Shown: positions 18,178 to 27,501 of the stretch, one piece after another
Layout: every line of letters starts with the position of its first letter
Numbering within the stretch: the stretch's first letter is position 1
Source of the DNA: Hoeflea sp. 108
Lineage (GTDB): Bacteria > Pseudomonadota > Alphaproteobacteria > Rhizobiales > Rhizobiaceae
DNA: 64,000 bases
Reading direction: 5' to 3'
NCBI RefSeq assembly: GCF_000372965.1
Contig: NZ_KB890024.1
Span: forward strand, 1,428,839 to 1,492,838
Made by a program: the position numbers and the translations under genes
The notes under the pieces: model-generated
What the model saw: the letters and a program-made list of their open reading frames with translations, nothing else
What the model was told of the DNA's origin: nothing
Database searches by the model: none

Positions 18178-18843
18178 ATGCGCATACTCGTCGTCGAAGA
18201 TGACAAGGACCTGAACCGCCAGATTTCCGAGGCGTTGACCGATGCCGGCTACGTCGTCGACAAGGCTTTCGACGGCGAGGAGGGACATTTCCTCGGCGAT
18301 ACCGAGCCCTATGACGCCGTGGTCCTCGACATTGGTCTGCCGCAGATGGATGGCATCAGCGTCGTGGAAAAATGGCGCCGCGGTGGCCGCAAGATGCCTG
18401 TACTGATGCTGACGGCGCGCGACCGCTGGAGCGACAAGGTGGCCGGCATTGACGCTGGCGCTGACGATTACGTCACCAAGCCGTTCCACATCGAAGAGGT
18501 GCTGGCCCGCTTGCGCGCCCTGATCCGACGTGCTGCCGGCCACGCCTCCTCGGAACTGTCCTGCGGTCCTGTGCGGCTCGACACCAAGGCTTCGAAGGCT
18601 GATGTCAACGGCGTGCCTCTGAAGCTGACCTCGCACGAGTTCCGCCTGCTTGCCTATCTCATGCATCATATGGGCGAGGTGGTTTCGCGGACAGAGCTGG
18701 TCGAGCACCTCTACGACCAGGATTTCGACCGCGATTCCAATACCATCGAGGTGTTCGTCGGTCGCCTTCGCAAGAAGATGGGCATCGACATGATCGAAAC
18801 CGTCCGCGGTATGGGATACCGCATGCGCGAGCCGGAGGCGTAA
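18178..18843 (+). CDS. feuP: OmpR-family response regulator FeuP
   Basis: A 221-residue regulator. The receiver starts MRILVVEDDKDLNRQISEAL with phospho-acceptor Asp51 (VVLDIGLPQMDG), Thr/Ser and Lys in LMLTARDR and DYVTKPFHIEE. A winged-helix DNA-binding domain follows from about residue 125 (LKLTSHEFRLLAYLMHHMGE, EVFVGRLRKKMG, TVRGMGYRM). In Sinorhizobium FeuPQ controls export of cyclic glucan (ndvA) and other envelope genes in response to osmotic conditions. The neighbouring FeuN-like and FeuQ genes support the name. Confidence 0.85.
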   Translation: MRILVVEDDKDLNRQISEALTDAGYVVDKAFDGEEGHFLGDTEPYDAVVLDIGLPQMDGISVVEKWRRGGRKMPVLMLTARDRWSDKVAGIDAGADDYVTKPFHIEEVLARLRALIRRAAGHASSELSCGPVRLDTKASKADVNGVPLKLTSHEFRLLAYLMHHMGEVVSRTELVEHLYDQDFDRDSNTIEVFVGRLRKKMGIDMIETVRGMGYRMREPEA

Positions 18844-18865
18844 GGCGGAACAGCTCAGCAAACGA

Positions 18866-20266
18866 CTGGCGCGCTGGAAGCGGTACGGGCTGAGCCTCGG
18901 CCCGCGCTCCCTGGCGTTTCGCGTCATCGCCTTTTCGACGATCTGGGCGATCCTCGCCTTTGCGCTCATCTTCACCGTGATCGGTTCGCTTTATCGCCAA
19001 ACCAGCGAGCGCGGCTTCGACAGTCTCTTGTCGGCGCATCTGTTCAACCTGATCGGATCGGTCGGTGTGTCGGACAGCGGCACCCTGACCGGCGGTCCCG
19101 ATCTGGGTGACCTCAGGTTCTCGGAGCCGGAGTCGGGCTGGTACTGGTCGGTGGAGCCGGTGTCGAAGGGGCTGGTCGGCCAGCTGCGTTCGTCGTCGAT
19201 GACCGAGCCGATCGCCTCGCCCAGCATCAACGAGGCGCCGTTCAATTCGGAGTTCCAGCGCCACTACCGCATTGCCGGCATCAACGGCGAGGAACTCGAG
19301 GTGTTCGAGAGCGAGTTTGTGCTCGATTCGCAGAACCGCATCGCGCGCTTTCGCGTCATGGGCAATCGCAGCGAACTGGAAGACGAGATATCGGGCTTCG
19401 AATGGCGCCTGTTTTCCTACCTGTCGCTGTTCGGTTTCGGCATGATCGCCATCAACGCCATCGCCATCCTGCTCGGCCTGCAGCCGCTCGCACGCGTCCG
19501 CAACGCGCTTGCCATGGTGCGCGAAGGCACGGCGCAAAGGCTGACCGGGCGCTTTCCAGCCGAGATCCAGCCGCTTGCCAATGAGACCAATGCGTTGATC
19601 GAAAACAACCGGCGCATCGTCGAGCGTTCCCGTACACAGGTTGGCAATCTCGCCCATTCGCTGAAGACGCCGCTGGCGGTGATGCTCAACGAGGGTCGTG
19701 CTCTGGGTGGTCCCAAGGGCCAACTGATCGCCGACCACGCGGCGGCGATGCAGCAGCAGATCGATCATTATCTGCAGCGCGCGCGTGTTGCGGCGCAACG
19801 CGAAAGCGTCGTCTATCGCACGCCGGTCACGCCGCTGCTTGAACGCATGGTGCGCGTCATGGACAAGCTGTCTCGTGGCACCGGCATTTCACTGGCCACG
19901 CCGCCGGCGGACGTCGTCTTTGCCGGCGAGCGGGAAGATCTCGAGGAGGTTGTCGGCAACCTCCTCGAAAATGCAATGAAATGGGCGCACAGTGCGGTCA
20001 GGGTGTCTGTCGAAACGGCAGTGCCTGTTGGCGAGGAGCCGCCGCGATTTTCGATCCTGATCGAGGATGACGGACCGGGCATTCCCGAGGACAAGGCGCG
20101 CGAGGCACTGCAGCGCGGCAAGCGTCTCGACGAGACAAAACCGGGCACCGGGCTGGGGCTCGCCATTGTCGCCGACCTGGTCAAGGAGTATGGCGGCACC
20201 TTGCGGCTTGAGCGCTCGGCGATGGGCGGCTTGAAGGCTGTCGTCGAACTGCGCGGAGTGCAGTAG
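18866..20266 (+). CDS. feuQ: Sensor histidine kinase FeuQ (start codon unresolved)
   Basis: The kinase reads through FRVIAFSTIWAILAFALIFT (membrane helix 1), a periplasmic sensor of about 130 residues, helix 2 (LFSYLSLFGFGMIAINAIAI), HAMP, HisKA with VGNLAHSLKTPLAVMLNEGR, and an ATPase domain (NLLENAMKWA, EDDGPGIPEDKA, GTGLGLAIVADLVKEYGG). The first ATG/GTG/TTG in frame is GTG 18977, which would cut off helix 1. The frame is open from 18794, just past a TGA at 18791, and GGAGG lies at 18834-18838. I set the start at CTG 18866 only to include helix 1 (466 residues); CTC, CTG or another unusual start, or a sequence error, are all possible. It lies directly after feuP. Confidence 0.75.
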   Translation: MARWKRYGLSLGPRSLAFRVIAFSTIWAILAFALIFTVIGSLYRQTSERGFDSLLSAHLFNLIGSVGVSDSGTLTGGPDLGDLRFSEPESGWYWSVEPVSKGLVGQLRSSSMTEPIASPSINEAPFNSEFQRHYRIAGINGEELEVFESEFVLDSQNRIARFRVMGNRSELEDEISGFEWRLFSYLSLFGFGMIAINAIAILLGLQPLARVRNALAMVREGTAQRLTGRFPAEIQPLANETNALIENNRRIVERSRTQVGNLAHSLKTPLAVMLNEGRALGGPKGQLIADHAAAMQQQIDHYLQRARVAAQRESVVYRTPVTPLLERMVRVMDKLSRGTGISLATPPADVVFAGEREDLEEVVGNLLENAMKWAHSAVRVSVETAVPVGEEPPRFSILIEDDGPGIPEDKAREALQRGKRLDETKPGTGLGLAIVADLVKEYGGTLRLERSAMGGLKAVVELRGVQ

Positions 20267-20358
20267 AAATGGCTGGCCGAATCGGCCCCATTTCGGCCAA
20301 AGATGGAAACTAACGCGACGCCAAGCCATTGTAAGTGGAAGCGAATTCGGGACCGGTG

Positions 20359-20805
20359 ATGGATATGAGACTGCGGGTTGCACTGGTGGCGGGACTGATT
20401 GCCGTTTCCGGCTGCACGACCACTGGTCTGGGCAGCGGCGGCGGCATCATTCCGTCGTCCTCCGGCGCCGACACTGCAAATTCCAGCGGCAGGGTCGCAG
20501 CGCGTAACATCAACGCCATGAATGGCGGCCTGATCGGCGGTTCGATCGGCAGTGGCCTGAGCGACAGTGATCGCCGCAAGGCGCTGGAAGCGGAGTACCG
20601 CGCGCTGGAATACGGCCAGGGTGGCCAGGCGATTGGCTGGAAGGGCGATGGCCGCTCCGGCGAAGTCATCGCGGCTCAGCCTTATCGCGTCGGCTCGCAG
20701 GACTGCCGTCAATATTCGCAGACGGTGTTCACCACCGGAACTCCGCTGACCTCGCGCGGAACGGCCTGCCGCAACGCCGACGGCAGCTGGTCGCCGCTGA
20801 CCTGA
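20359..20805 (+). CDS. Small outer-membrane-type lipoprotein with glycine-rich region
   Basis: A 148-residue protein whose signal ends in a lipobox (ALVAGLIAVSGC), so Cys is likely lipidated. A Gly/Ser-rich stretch and GGLIGGSIGSGLSDSDRRKA (glycine-zipper-like) follow. The C-terminal domain has two further Cys (VGSQDCRQYSQTVFTTG and RGTACRNADGSWSPLT), the pattern of 17-kDa surface-antigen-like proteins. ATG 20359 gives the normal signal length; the GTG at 20335 adds eight residues. Function is unknown; it may stabilise the envelope. Confidence 0.75.
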   Translation: MDMRLRVALVAGLIAVSGCTTTGLGSGGGIIPSSSGADTANSSGRVAARNINAMNGGLIGGSIGSGLSDSDRRKALEAEYRALEYGQGGQAIGWKGDGRSGEVIAAQPYRVGSQDCRQYSQTVFTTGTPLTSRGTACRNADGSWSPLT

Positions 20806-20899
20806 GGCACAATCCTACAATTGCCTGAAATTCAGTGCTGAATCGTCAATAAGCCGCAGCCCGTCCATGTTGGCAGTTTGATGGCTGCTGGCTATTTAG

Positions 20900-22042
20900 A
20901 TGGCCATGCTGTTCTGGATTGTTGCCGCTCTTCTGACACTGGGTGCGAGCCTCGCGGTTCTGCTGCCTTTGACGCGCCAAGCCGAAGGCGACGCCGACAA
21001 GAGCCATGACCTGGAGGTCTATCGCGACCAGTTGGCGGAGGTGGAGCGCGACGCCGCGCGCGGCCTGATCGCCGCGCCCGACGCCGAGCAGGCGCGCGCC
21101 GAGATCGCACGCCGCATCATCAGGCTGGATGCCGAAGGCACGAGCGCACCGCGAAGCGGCCCGTCCTTGGCGCCGCGGCTGGTTGGTGTCGTTGCCGTGC
21201 TCGCAGTGCCGCTGTTGAGCTGGAGCGTCTATACGGTGATCGGCTCGCCCGACATTCCCTCGCAGCCGCTGAGCGCGCGCCTGTCGCAGAATCCCGCCAA
21301 CAGCTCGGTCGACGAGTTGATCGCGCGCGCCGAGGCTCATCTTGTCGCCAACCCCACCGATGGCCGTGGCTGGGACGTACTGGCGCCTGTCTACATGCGC
21401 ATGGGCCGCGCCAATGACGCGGTCACTGCCTATCGCAATGCGATCCGGCTGCTCGGCTCGTCCTCGGCGCGCGAATCCGGCCTTGGCGAAGCGATAGCTG
21501 CCGCCGCCGGCGGCATCGTCACCGCCGACGCGCGTTCGGCATTCGAGGATGCGCTGAAGAGCGACCCGACCAATCCCAAGGCGCGCTACTTCCTTGGCAT
21601 CGCTTTGGCCCAGGAAGGCAAGACGGCCGACGCGGCCATCGTATGGCGTCAGTTGGCCGACGGAGTGCCTGCGGATTCGCCGTGGCGTTCGGTTGTCGAG
21701 CAGGCAATTGCGCAGGCGGAAGGCCGCGTGCCGCAACAGAACCAGACAGCCGGCGCACCTGCGCCCAGCCAGGACCAGATCGATGCCGCGGCTTCCATGT
21801 CGGCGGGCGACCGCACGGTGATGATCGAGGGCATGGTCGCCACGCTTGATGAGAAGCTGCGCCAGAACCCGCGCGACACGGAAGGCTGGCTGCGGCTTGT
21901 TCGTTCATATCAGGTGCTGGGCAAGACCGACCAGGCGCAGGACGCGCTGGGTCGCGCCTATACGGCCCTTGGCCGTGACAGCGACGACGGCCGCAAGCTC
22001 ACCGAACTGGCCGGCTCGCTTGGCCTAAAGGTTACGGAGTAG
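20900..22042 (+). CDS. ccmI: Cytochrome c maturation protein CcmI (CycH)
   Basis: A 380-residue protein: a membrane helix at the N-terminus, a cytoplasmic loop with HDLEVYRDQLAEVERDAARG and AEQARAEIARRI (the CcmI leucine-zipper-like loop), a second helix near residues 95-115, and a periplasmic TPR domain (GWDVLAPVYMRMGRANDAVT, ARYFLGIALAQEGKTADAAI). CcmI presents apocytochrome c to the CcmFH heme lyase. It is the first gene of a four-gene cluster in the classic rhizobial cycHJKL order, with ccmE starting 3 nt after it. Confidence 0.93.
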   Translation: MAMLFWIVAALLTLGASLAVLLPLTRQAEGDADKSHDLEVYRDQLAEVERDAARGLIAAPDAEQARAEIARRIIRLDAEGTSAPRSGPSLAPRLVGVVAVLAVPLLSWSVYTVIGSPDIPSQPLSARLSQNPANSSVDELIARAEAHLVANPTDGRGWDVLAPVYMRMGRANDAVTAYRNAIRLLGSSSARESGLGEAIAAAAGGIVTADARSAFEDALKSDPTNPKARYFLGIALAQEGKTADAAIVWRQLADGVPADSPWRSVVEQAIAQAEGRVPQQNQTAGAPAPSQDQIDAAASMSAGDRTVMIEGMVATLDEKLRQNPRDTEGWLRLVRSYQVLGKTDQAQDALGRAYTALGRDSDDGRKLTELAGSLGLKVTE

Positions 22043-22045
22043 GCC

Positions 22046-22489
22046 ATGACGCGCAAACAGAAACGCCTCTCTGTCATTGCTGGCGCGCTGGTTTTCCTGG
22101 GCGCGGCAACGGCGCTGACCTTCTACGCGCTCGGCCAGAAGGCCTCCTATTTCTACATGCCAGGCGACCTGCAGACGGCGACCCTCGAGCCCGGCCAGCG
22201 CATACGTCTCGGCGGGTTGGTCGAGAACGGATCGATCGTGCGCGGGCAGGGGACCGAGGTGGCGTTCGGCGTCACCGATTCCGAGAAGACCGTGAAGGTG
22301 CGCTACACCGGCATCCTGCCGGACCTTTTCCGAGAAGGGCAGGGCGTCATTACCGAGGGCAGCTTCGCTGCGGACGGAACGTTTGTCGCCGACAGCGTGC
22401 TGGCCAAGCACGACGAGAACTACATGCCCAAGGAGGTTGCCGACAGCCTGAAGGCAAAGGGCGTCTGGCAACAGGAAACCACTCAATGA
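22046..22489 (+). CDS. ccmE: Cytochrome c maturation heme chaperone CcmE (CycJ)
   Basis: A 147-residue protein with one N-terminal membrane anchor and a periplasmic beta-barrel. It shows FYMPGDLQTATLEPGQRIRL, GGLVENGSIVRG and the heme-attachment motif VLAKHDENYMPKEV, with His122 as the covalent heme ligand and the following Tyr. It receives heme from CcmC/CcmAB and delivers it to CcmF. It is second in the ccmI-ccmE-ccmF-ccmH cluster. Confidence 0.95.
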   Translation: MTRKQKRLSVIAGALVFLGAATALTFYALGQKASYFYMPGDLQTATLEPGQRIRLGGLVENGSIVRGQGTEVAFGVTDSEKTVKVRYTGILPDLFREGQGVITEGSFAADGTFVADSVLAKHDENYMPKEVADSLKAKGVWQQETTQ

Positions 22490-22507
22490 TTGGCGGGCGG
22501 GGCTGAG

Positions 22508-24496
22508 ATGGTCGAAACGGGTCACTTTGCGCTTATCCTGGCGCTTGCCTTGTCGCTGGTGCAGTCGCTGGTGCCGCTTTATGGCGCCCACAAGGGCGAT
22601 GCCCGGCTGATGGCCGTGGGCGGGCCGGTGGCGGTCACCGGCTTCGCGCTGATCGCGCTGTCGTTCGCAGTGCTGACGGCCGCCTATGTCCAGTCGGACT
22701 TCTCGCTGGTCAACGTCTGGGAAAACTCCCACTCGCTGCAGCCGCTGCTCTATAAGATCACCGGTACCTGGGGCAACCACGAAGGCTCTATGCTGCTCTG
22801 GGTGCTGATCCTGGCTTTCTTCGGCGCGCTCGTGGCGGCCTTCGGCGGCAATCTGCCGGCGACGCTCCGCGCCAATGTGATTGCCGTCCAGGGCTGGATC
22901 GGCACGGCTTTCCTGCTCTTCATCCTGATCACGTCCAACCCGTTCACGCGGCTGGTGCCAGCTCCCATCGAAGGCAAGGATCTCAACCCGATCCTGCAGG
23001 ACTTCGGCCTCGCGGTACACCCGCCGCTACTCTATCTCGGCTATGTCGGCTTCTCCGTCTGCTTCTCCTTTGCCGTCGCCGCGCTGATCGAGGGGCGCAT
23101 CGATGCCGCATGGGCGCGCTGGGTGCGGCCGTGGACCCTGATGGCTTGGGTGTTCCTGACCGGCGGCATCGCCATGGGCTCCTACTGGGCCTATTACGAG
23201 CTCGGCTGGGGCGGCTTCTGGTTCTGGGACCCGGTCGAAAACGCGTCGTTCATGCCTTGGCTCGCCGGCACGGCACTGCTGCACTCGGCCATCGTCATGG
23301 AAAAGCGCTCGGCGCTGAAGATCTGGACGCTGCTGCTTGCCATCCTGACCTTTTCGCTGTCGTTGCTCGGCACCTTCCTTGTGCGCTCGGGCGTCTTGAC
23401 CTCGGTCCACGCCTTTGCCAGCGATCCCAGCCGCGGCGTCTTCATCCTCTGCATCCTGATGCTGTTCATTGGCGGCTCGCTGGCCTTGTTCGCGCTGCGG
23501 GCGTCGTCGCTCACCGCGGGCGGCCTGTTCCATCCGATCTCGCGTGAAGGCGCGCTGGTGCTGAACAATCTGTTCCTCACCACGGCAACCGCGACGGTCT
23601 TGATCGGCACACTCTATCCGCTGCTGGTCGAGGCCCTGTTCGGCGACAAGATTTCGGTCGGCGAGCCCTTTTTCAATCTGACCTTCGGCCCGCTGATGTT
23701 GCCGCTGCTGCTGCTGGTACCCTTCGGCCCGCTGCTTGCCTGGAAGCGCGGCGACATCGCCGCAGCCTCGCAGCGCCTGATGTTTGCGTTTGGCGCAGCC
23801 CTTCTGGCCGTGCTCGTCACCTTCCTGTTCGTCGATGGCGCGTCGGTCTTCGCAGCCCTTGGGGCCGGCCTGTCGGCCTGGCTGGTTCTGGGGTCGCTGA
23901 CCGACCTCGTGCTGAAGTCGGGTCTCGGCAATGTGACACCGCGCATCGCCCTGCGCCGCTTCCTCGGCTTGCCGCGTTCGGTCTTCGGCACCGCACTTGC
24001 CCATCTCGGGCTTGGGCTGACCCTGCTCGGCATCGTCTCGGTCCTGTCGTTCCAGAAAGAGGCGATCTTGGTGATGAAGCCGGCGCAGGTGCTGGAGATC
24101 GGTGGACACCATCTGCGTTTCGACGGCCTGCATCCGGTGCGTGGCCCGAACTTCACCGAAGACCAGGGCCGCTTCTCGCTGCTCGACGACAATGGCAAGC
24201 CGACCGCCGAGATCATGTCGGCCAAGCGCTTCTATCCGGTGCGCCAGATGCCGACAACGGAAGCAGGCATCCGCACGATGTGGCTGAGCCAGCTCTATGT
24301 CGCGCTGGGCGACGAGACGGCGGACGGCTCCGTTGTCGTGCGCGTCTGGTGGAAGCCGCTGGTGACGCTGATCTGGGGCGGCGCGCTGGTGATGATGGTC
24401 GGCGGTTTCGTGTCGCTGATGGACCGTCGCCTGCGGGTTGGTGCGCCGGCACGGCGCAAGACGGTTGAGGCCAAAGCGAGCCCGGTGACCTCATGA
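22508..24496 (+). CDS. ccmF: Heme lyase subunit CcmF (CycK)
   Basis: A 662-residue protein with about 14-15 membrane helices. ATG 22508 gives the family N-terminus MVETGHFALILALALSL; an upstream TTG at 22490 is less likely. The tryptophan-rich heme-handling motif WGGFWFWDPVENASFMPWLA is near residues 235-255, with His residues flanking it, and GTWGNHEGSMLLW earlier. With CcmH and CcmI it attaches heme to apocytochrome c. The end overlaps ccmH by 4 nt. Confidence 0.94.
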   Translation: MVETGHFALILALALSLVQSLVPLYGAHKGDARLMAVGGPVAVTGFALIALSFAVLTAAYVQSDFSLVNVWENSHSLQPLLYKITGTWGNHEGSMLLWVLILAFFGALVAAFGGNLPATLRANVIAVQGWIGTAFLLFILITSNPFTRLVPAPIEGKDLNPILQDFGLAVHPPLLYLGYVGFSVCFSFAVAALIEGRIDAAWARWVRPWTLMAWVFLTGGIAMGSYWAYYELGWGGFWFWDPVENASFMPWLAGTALLHSAIVMEKRSALKIWTLLLAILTFSLSLLGTFLVRSGVLTSVHAFASDPSRGVFILCILMLFIGGSLALFALRASSLTAGGLFHPISREGALVLNNLFLTTATATVLIGTLYPLLVEALFGDKISVGEPFFNLTFGPLMLPLLLLVPFGPLLAWKRGDIAAASQRLMFAFGAALLAVLVTFLFVDGASVFAALGAGLSAWLVLGSLTDLVLKSGLGNVTPRIALRRFLGLPRSVFGTALAHLGLGLTLLGIVSVLSFQKEAILVMKPAQVLEIGGHHLRFDGLHPVRGPNFTEDQGRFSLLDDNGKPTAEIMSAKRFYPVRQMPTTEAGIRTMWLSQLYVALGDETADGSVVVRVWWKPLVTLIWGGALVMMVGGFVSLMDRRLRVGAPARRKTVEAKASPVTS

Positions 24497-24960
24497 TCAA
24501 GAAACTGCCGGCAGCAGCTGCCTTCCTGGGCGCACTCCTTCTTGCAGGCACGGCGCTCGCGGTGAAGCCGAACGAGATGCTGGCCGATCCGAAGCTTGAG
24601 GCCCGGGCGCGGCTGCTCTCGGAAGAGCTGCGCTGCATGGTCTGCCAGAACCAGTCCATTGACGAATCCGACGCGGAGCTCGCTGCCGACCTTCGCGTGT
24701 TGCTGCGCGAGCGCCTCATGGCAGGCGATACAGACAAGCAGGTGATGGACTACATCGTCTCCCGCTATGGCGAGTTTGTGCTCTTGAAACCGCCCTTCAA
24801 CCTGCGCAACGCGCTGCTCTGGGGCGCGCCGGTGCTCATCCTGCTGGCGGGCGGGGCTTTCGTCTTCATGTCTGCCCGTTCGCGTCGCCGGCAAGAAACG
24901 ACTGTACTCAGCAAGGAAGAGCAGGATGCGCTCGACGTTATCCTGCGCAAGGAAAGCTGA
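24493..24960 (+). CDS. ccmH: Cytochrome c maturation thiol protein CcmH (CycL)
   Basis: A 155-residue protein with a signal sequence, the redox motif LRCMVCQNQSIDESDAELA (Cys48, Cys51), a C-terminal membrane helix (ALLWGAPVLILLAGGAFVFM) and a short cytoplasmic tail. It reduces the CXXCH thiols of apocytochrome c for heme attachment. It is last of the four-gene ccm cluster; the remaining ccm genes (ABCDG) are not in the window, as is usual in rhizobia. Confidence 0.95.
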   Translation: MIKKLPAAAAFLGALLLAGTALAVKPNEMLADPKLEARARLLSEELRCMVCQNQSIDESDAELAADLRVLLRERLMAGDTDKQVMDYIVSRYGEFVLLKPPFNLRNALLWGAPVLILLAGGAFVFMSARSRRRQETTVLSKEEQDALDVILRKES

Positions 24961-25078
24961 TTTTCTCAAACATTACGAAAGTTTCATCCGTCGGAAATGG
25001 AGCTGTAATGTGAGCCTCTCTATCTCTTGAGTCATCGGATGCGGATGGAAAGCATCCCGCTCAAGAGGATCAGAGACA

Positions 25079-26626
25079 ATGAACAGCGCACATTCTCCCC
25101 TTTCGCGTTCCCGCAAGCGCTTCATGGCCGCTGCCGCATCCGTCGCCCTTGCAGGTGCGATCGGCTTTGGCGCCATGACCAGCGGGACGATCCCCTCCTA
25201 TGCCGACGCCGTGCGCGTCAATGCACCCCAGATTTCAAGCTTCGCCGACGTTGTCGACCAGGTCTCGCCCGCCGTTGTGAGCGTCCAGGTCAAGGCCCGG
25301 ATCGATCCGGCCGCCGACACCGGCTCCTCGCCCTTCTCAGACCAGCAGAATTTTGACAACCTCCCCGACAACCATCCGCTGAAGCGCTTCTTCCGCCAGT
25401 TCGGCGGCCCGGATGGCCAGGGTGGTCAGGACGGCGGTCAGCGCTTCAAGCGCAACAACCGTGGCAACCAGCAGCCGCGTCCGGTCGCCCAGGGCTCGGG
25501 CTTCTTCATTTCCGATGACGGCTACCTGGTTACCAACAACCACGTCGTCGAGGACGGCACCGCCTATACTGTTGTCACCAATGACGGCAAGGAATTCGAC
25601 GCCAAGCTGATCGGTACCGATCCGCGCACAGATCTCGCCGTGCTCAAGGTCGACGCCGCAGGCACCAAGTTCACCTATGTCTCCTTTGCCGACGATGCCA
25701 AGGTCCGTGTCGGCGACTGGGTCGTGGCGGTCGGCAATCCGTTCGGTCTCGGCGGCACAGTCACCGCCGGCATCGTCTCGGCCCGTGGCCGCGACATCGG
25801 CGCCGGCCCATATGACGATTTCCTCCAGATCGACGCTGCGGTGAACCGCGGCAACTCGGGCGGTCCGGCCTTCAACCTCAACGGCGAAGTCGTTGGCATC
25901 AACACTGCGATCTTCTCGCCGTCGGGCGGCAGCGTCGGCATCGCCTTCGCCATCCCGGCCTCGACCGCCAAGCAGGTCGTCGGGGACCTGATGAAGAACG
26001 GCAGCGTCCAGCGTGGCTGGCTTGGCGTGGAAATCCAGCCGGTCACCACTGATATTGCGGAGTCCCTCGGCCTCAAGGGCGAGAAGGGTGCACTGGTTTC
26101 CAGTGCCCAGGACACCGGCCCGGCCAAGAAGGCGGGCATCGTGGCAGGTGACGTCATCACCCAGGTCAACGGTCAGGAGGTCGCCTCTCCGAGGGAGCTC
26201 GCCCGTTTGATCGGCGCTGTCACACCAGGCAAGGCGGTCGACGTCACGGTATGGCGCAACGGCAAGAGCGAGGCGATCAGCGTCGACCTCGGCACGCTTC
26301 CAGGTTCGGACAAGAAGGCGTCGGCCGACGAGCAGTCGGCGCCCTCCGAAGCCACCTCGCTTGCCGATCTCGGCCTGACTGTCACGCGCAATGAAAGCGG
26401 CGCCGGTCTCGTCGTGACCGACGTCGATCCTTCCAGCAGCGCTGCCGATCGCGGCATCCAGGCCGGCGACATCATTACCGCCGTGAACTCTGTCGAGATC
26501 AAGAACCCGGCTGATGTCGGCAAGGCGCTTGCCGACGCGGAAAAGGCGGGCCGCAAGGCCGTCCTCTTCCAGGTCAGCCGCGAGAACTCGAACCGCTTCG
26601 TCGCATTGCCCATCAACCAGGGCTGA
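25079..26626 (+). CDS. degP: Periplasmic serine protease DegP/HtrA
   Basis: A 515-residue Do-type protease with signal/anchor (RFMAAAASVALAGAIGFGAM). The catalytic triad is His155 (TNNHVVEDG), Asp185 (DPRTDLAVLKV) and Ser260 (RGNSGGPAFN). Two PDZ domains follow at about residues 295-385 (GWLGVEIQPVTTDIAESLGL) and 420-510. A Gln/Gly/Arg-rich insert near residues 100-140 is typical of rhizobial DegP1. It degrades misfolded envelope proteins. Its position directly after ccmH and before a two-component pair and glnE matches a conserved rhizobial order as I remember it. Confidence 0.93.
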   Translation: MNSAHSPLSRSRKRFMAAAASVALAGAIGFGAMTSGTIPSYADAVRVNAPQISSFADVVDQVSPAVVSVQVKARIDPAADTGSSPFSDQQNFDNLPDNHPLKRFFRQFGGPDGQGGQDGGQRFKRNNRGNQQPRPVAQGSGFFISDDGYLVTNNHVVEDGTAYTVVTNDGKEFDAKLIGTDPRTDLAVLKVDAAGTKFTYVSFADDAKVRVGDWVVAVGNPFGLGGTVTAGIVSARGRDIGAGPYDDFLQIDAAVNRGNSGGPAFNLNGEVVGINTAIFSPSGGSVGIAFAIPASTAKQVVGDLMKNGSVQRGWLGVEIQPVTTDIAESLGLKGEKGALVSSAQDTGPAKKAGIVAGDVITQVNGQEVASPRELARLIGAVTPGKAVDVTVWRNGKSEAISVDLGTLPGSDKKASADEQSAPSEATSLADLGLTVTRNESGAGLVVTDVDPSSSAADRGIQAGDIITAVNSVEIKNPADVGKALADAEKAGRKAVLFQVSRENSNRFVALPINQG

Positions 26627-26826
26627 ATGGAGTAACCGGTCTCTCCCATCGCGCGGTTTCATCACCCCCGGGCTGCGCGATGGCCGAGACTGTGCCGAAA
26701 GCGTCTGTCACTCGTCGCGTTCGGCCAGGCGGCAGCGGGATCCCCTATCTCCCGCTGCCGCTCGAATGTCTGGAGGACCGCAACATGTCGCCTCTGCTAT
26801 CCCGGAAAATCGCGTATAACGGCGGC

Positions 26827-27501
26827 ATGAAGATTCTCGTCATCGAAGATGATCGCGAAGCGGCGGACTACCTGCAGAAGGCCTTCGCCGAGGCGGGTCA
26901 TACCGCCCATGTCGCCGGCGACGGCGATTCCGGCTTCGCTTTGGCCGATGCCGGCGAATATGACGTGATGGTGGTCGATCGCATGCTGCCCCGGCGCGAC
27001 GGCCTCTCGGTGATCGCCGGCCTGCGCTCGCGCGGCAACACCACTCCCGTTCTCATCCTTTCAGCGCTCGGCGAAGTCGACGACCGCGTCACCGGCCTGC
27101 GCGCCGGCGGCGACGACTATCTGACCAAGCCTTATGCCTTCTCCGAGCTGCTTGCCCGCGTCGAGGTGCTCAACCGCCGCGCACCGGCGCGCGAATCCGA
27201 GACGCTCTACCGCGTCGGCGATCTCGAGCTCGACCGGCTGTCCCACACCGTCCGCCGCTCGTCACAGGAAATCACGCTGCAGCCGCGCGAATATCGGCTG
27301 CTCGAATATCTGATGCGCCACGCCGGCCAGGTGGTGACACGCACCATGCTGCTCGAGAATGTCTGGGACTATCATTTCGACCCGCAGACCAATGTGATCG
27401 ACGTTCACGTCTCGCGTCTGCGCGGCAAGATCGAGAAGGGCTTCGAAAAGCCGATCCTGCACACGATCCGCGGTGCCGGCTACATGCTCAAGGCGGGGTG
27501 A
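26827..27501 (+). CDS. OmpR-family response regulator
   Basis: A 224-residue regulator from ATG 26827 (MKILVIEDDREAADYLQKAF); the longer frame to 26680 has no homology-like start. Phospho-acceptor Asp51 is in VMVVDRMLPRRDG, with LSALGEVDDRV and DDYLTKPYAFSEL following. The DNA-binding winged helix has LQPREYRLLEYLMRHAGQVV and VIDVHVSRLRGKIEKG. It resembles CusR/CopR-type regulators. The stop overlaps the following kinase start (TGATG). Its position after degP suggests envelope-stress or metal sensing, but the signal is not known. Confidence 0.87.
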   Translation: MKILVIEDDREAADYLQKAFAEAGHTAHVAGDGDSGFALADAGEYDVMVVDRMLPRRDGLSVIAGLRSRGNTTPVLILSALGEVDDRVTGLRAGGDDYLTKPYAFSELLARVEVLNRRAPARESETLYRVGDLELDRLSHTVRRSSQEITLQPREYRLLEYLMRHAGQVVTRTMLLENVWDYHFDPQTNVIDVHVSRLRGKIEKGFEKPILHTIRGAGYMLKAG

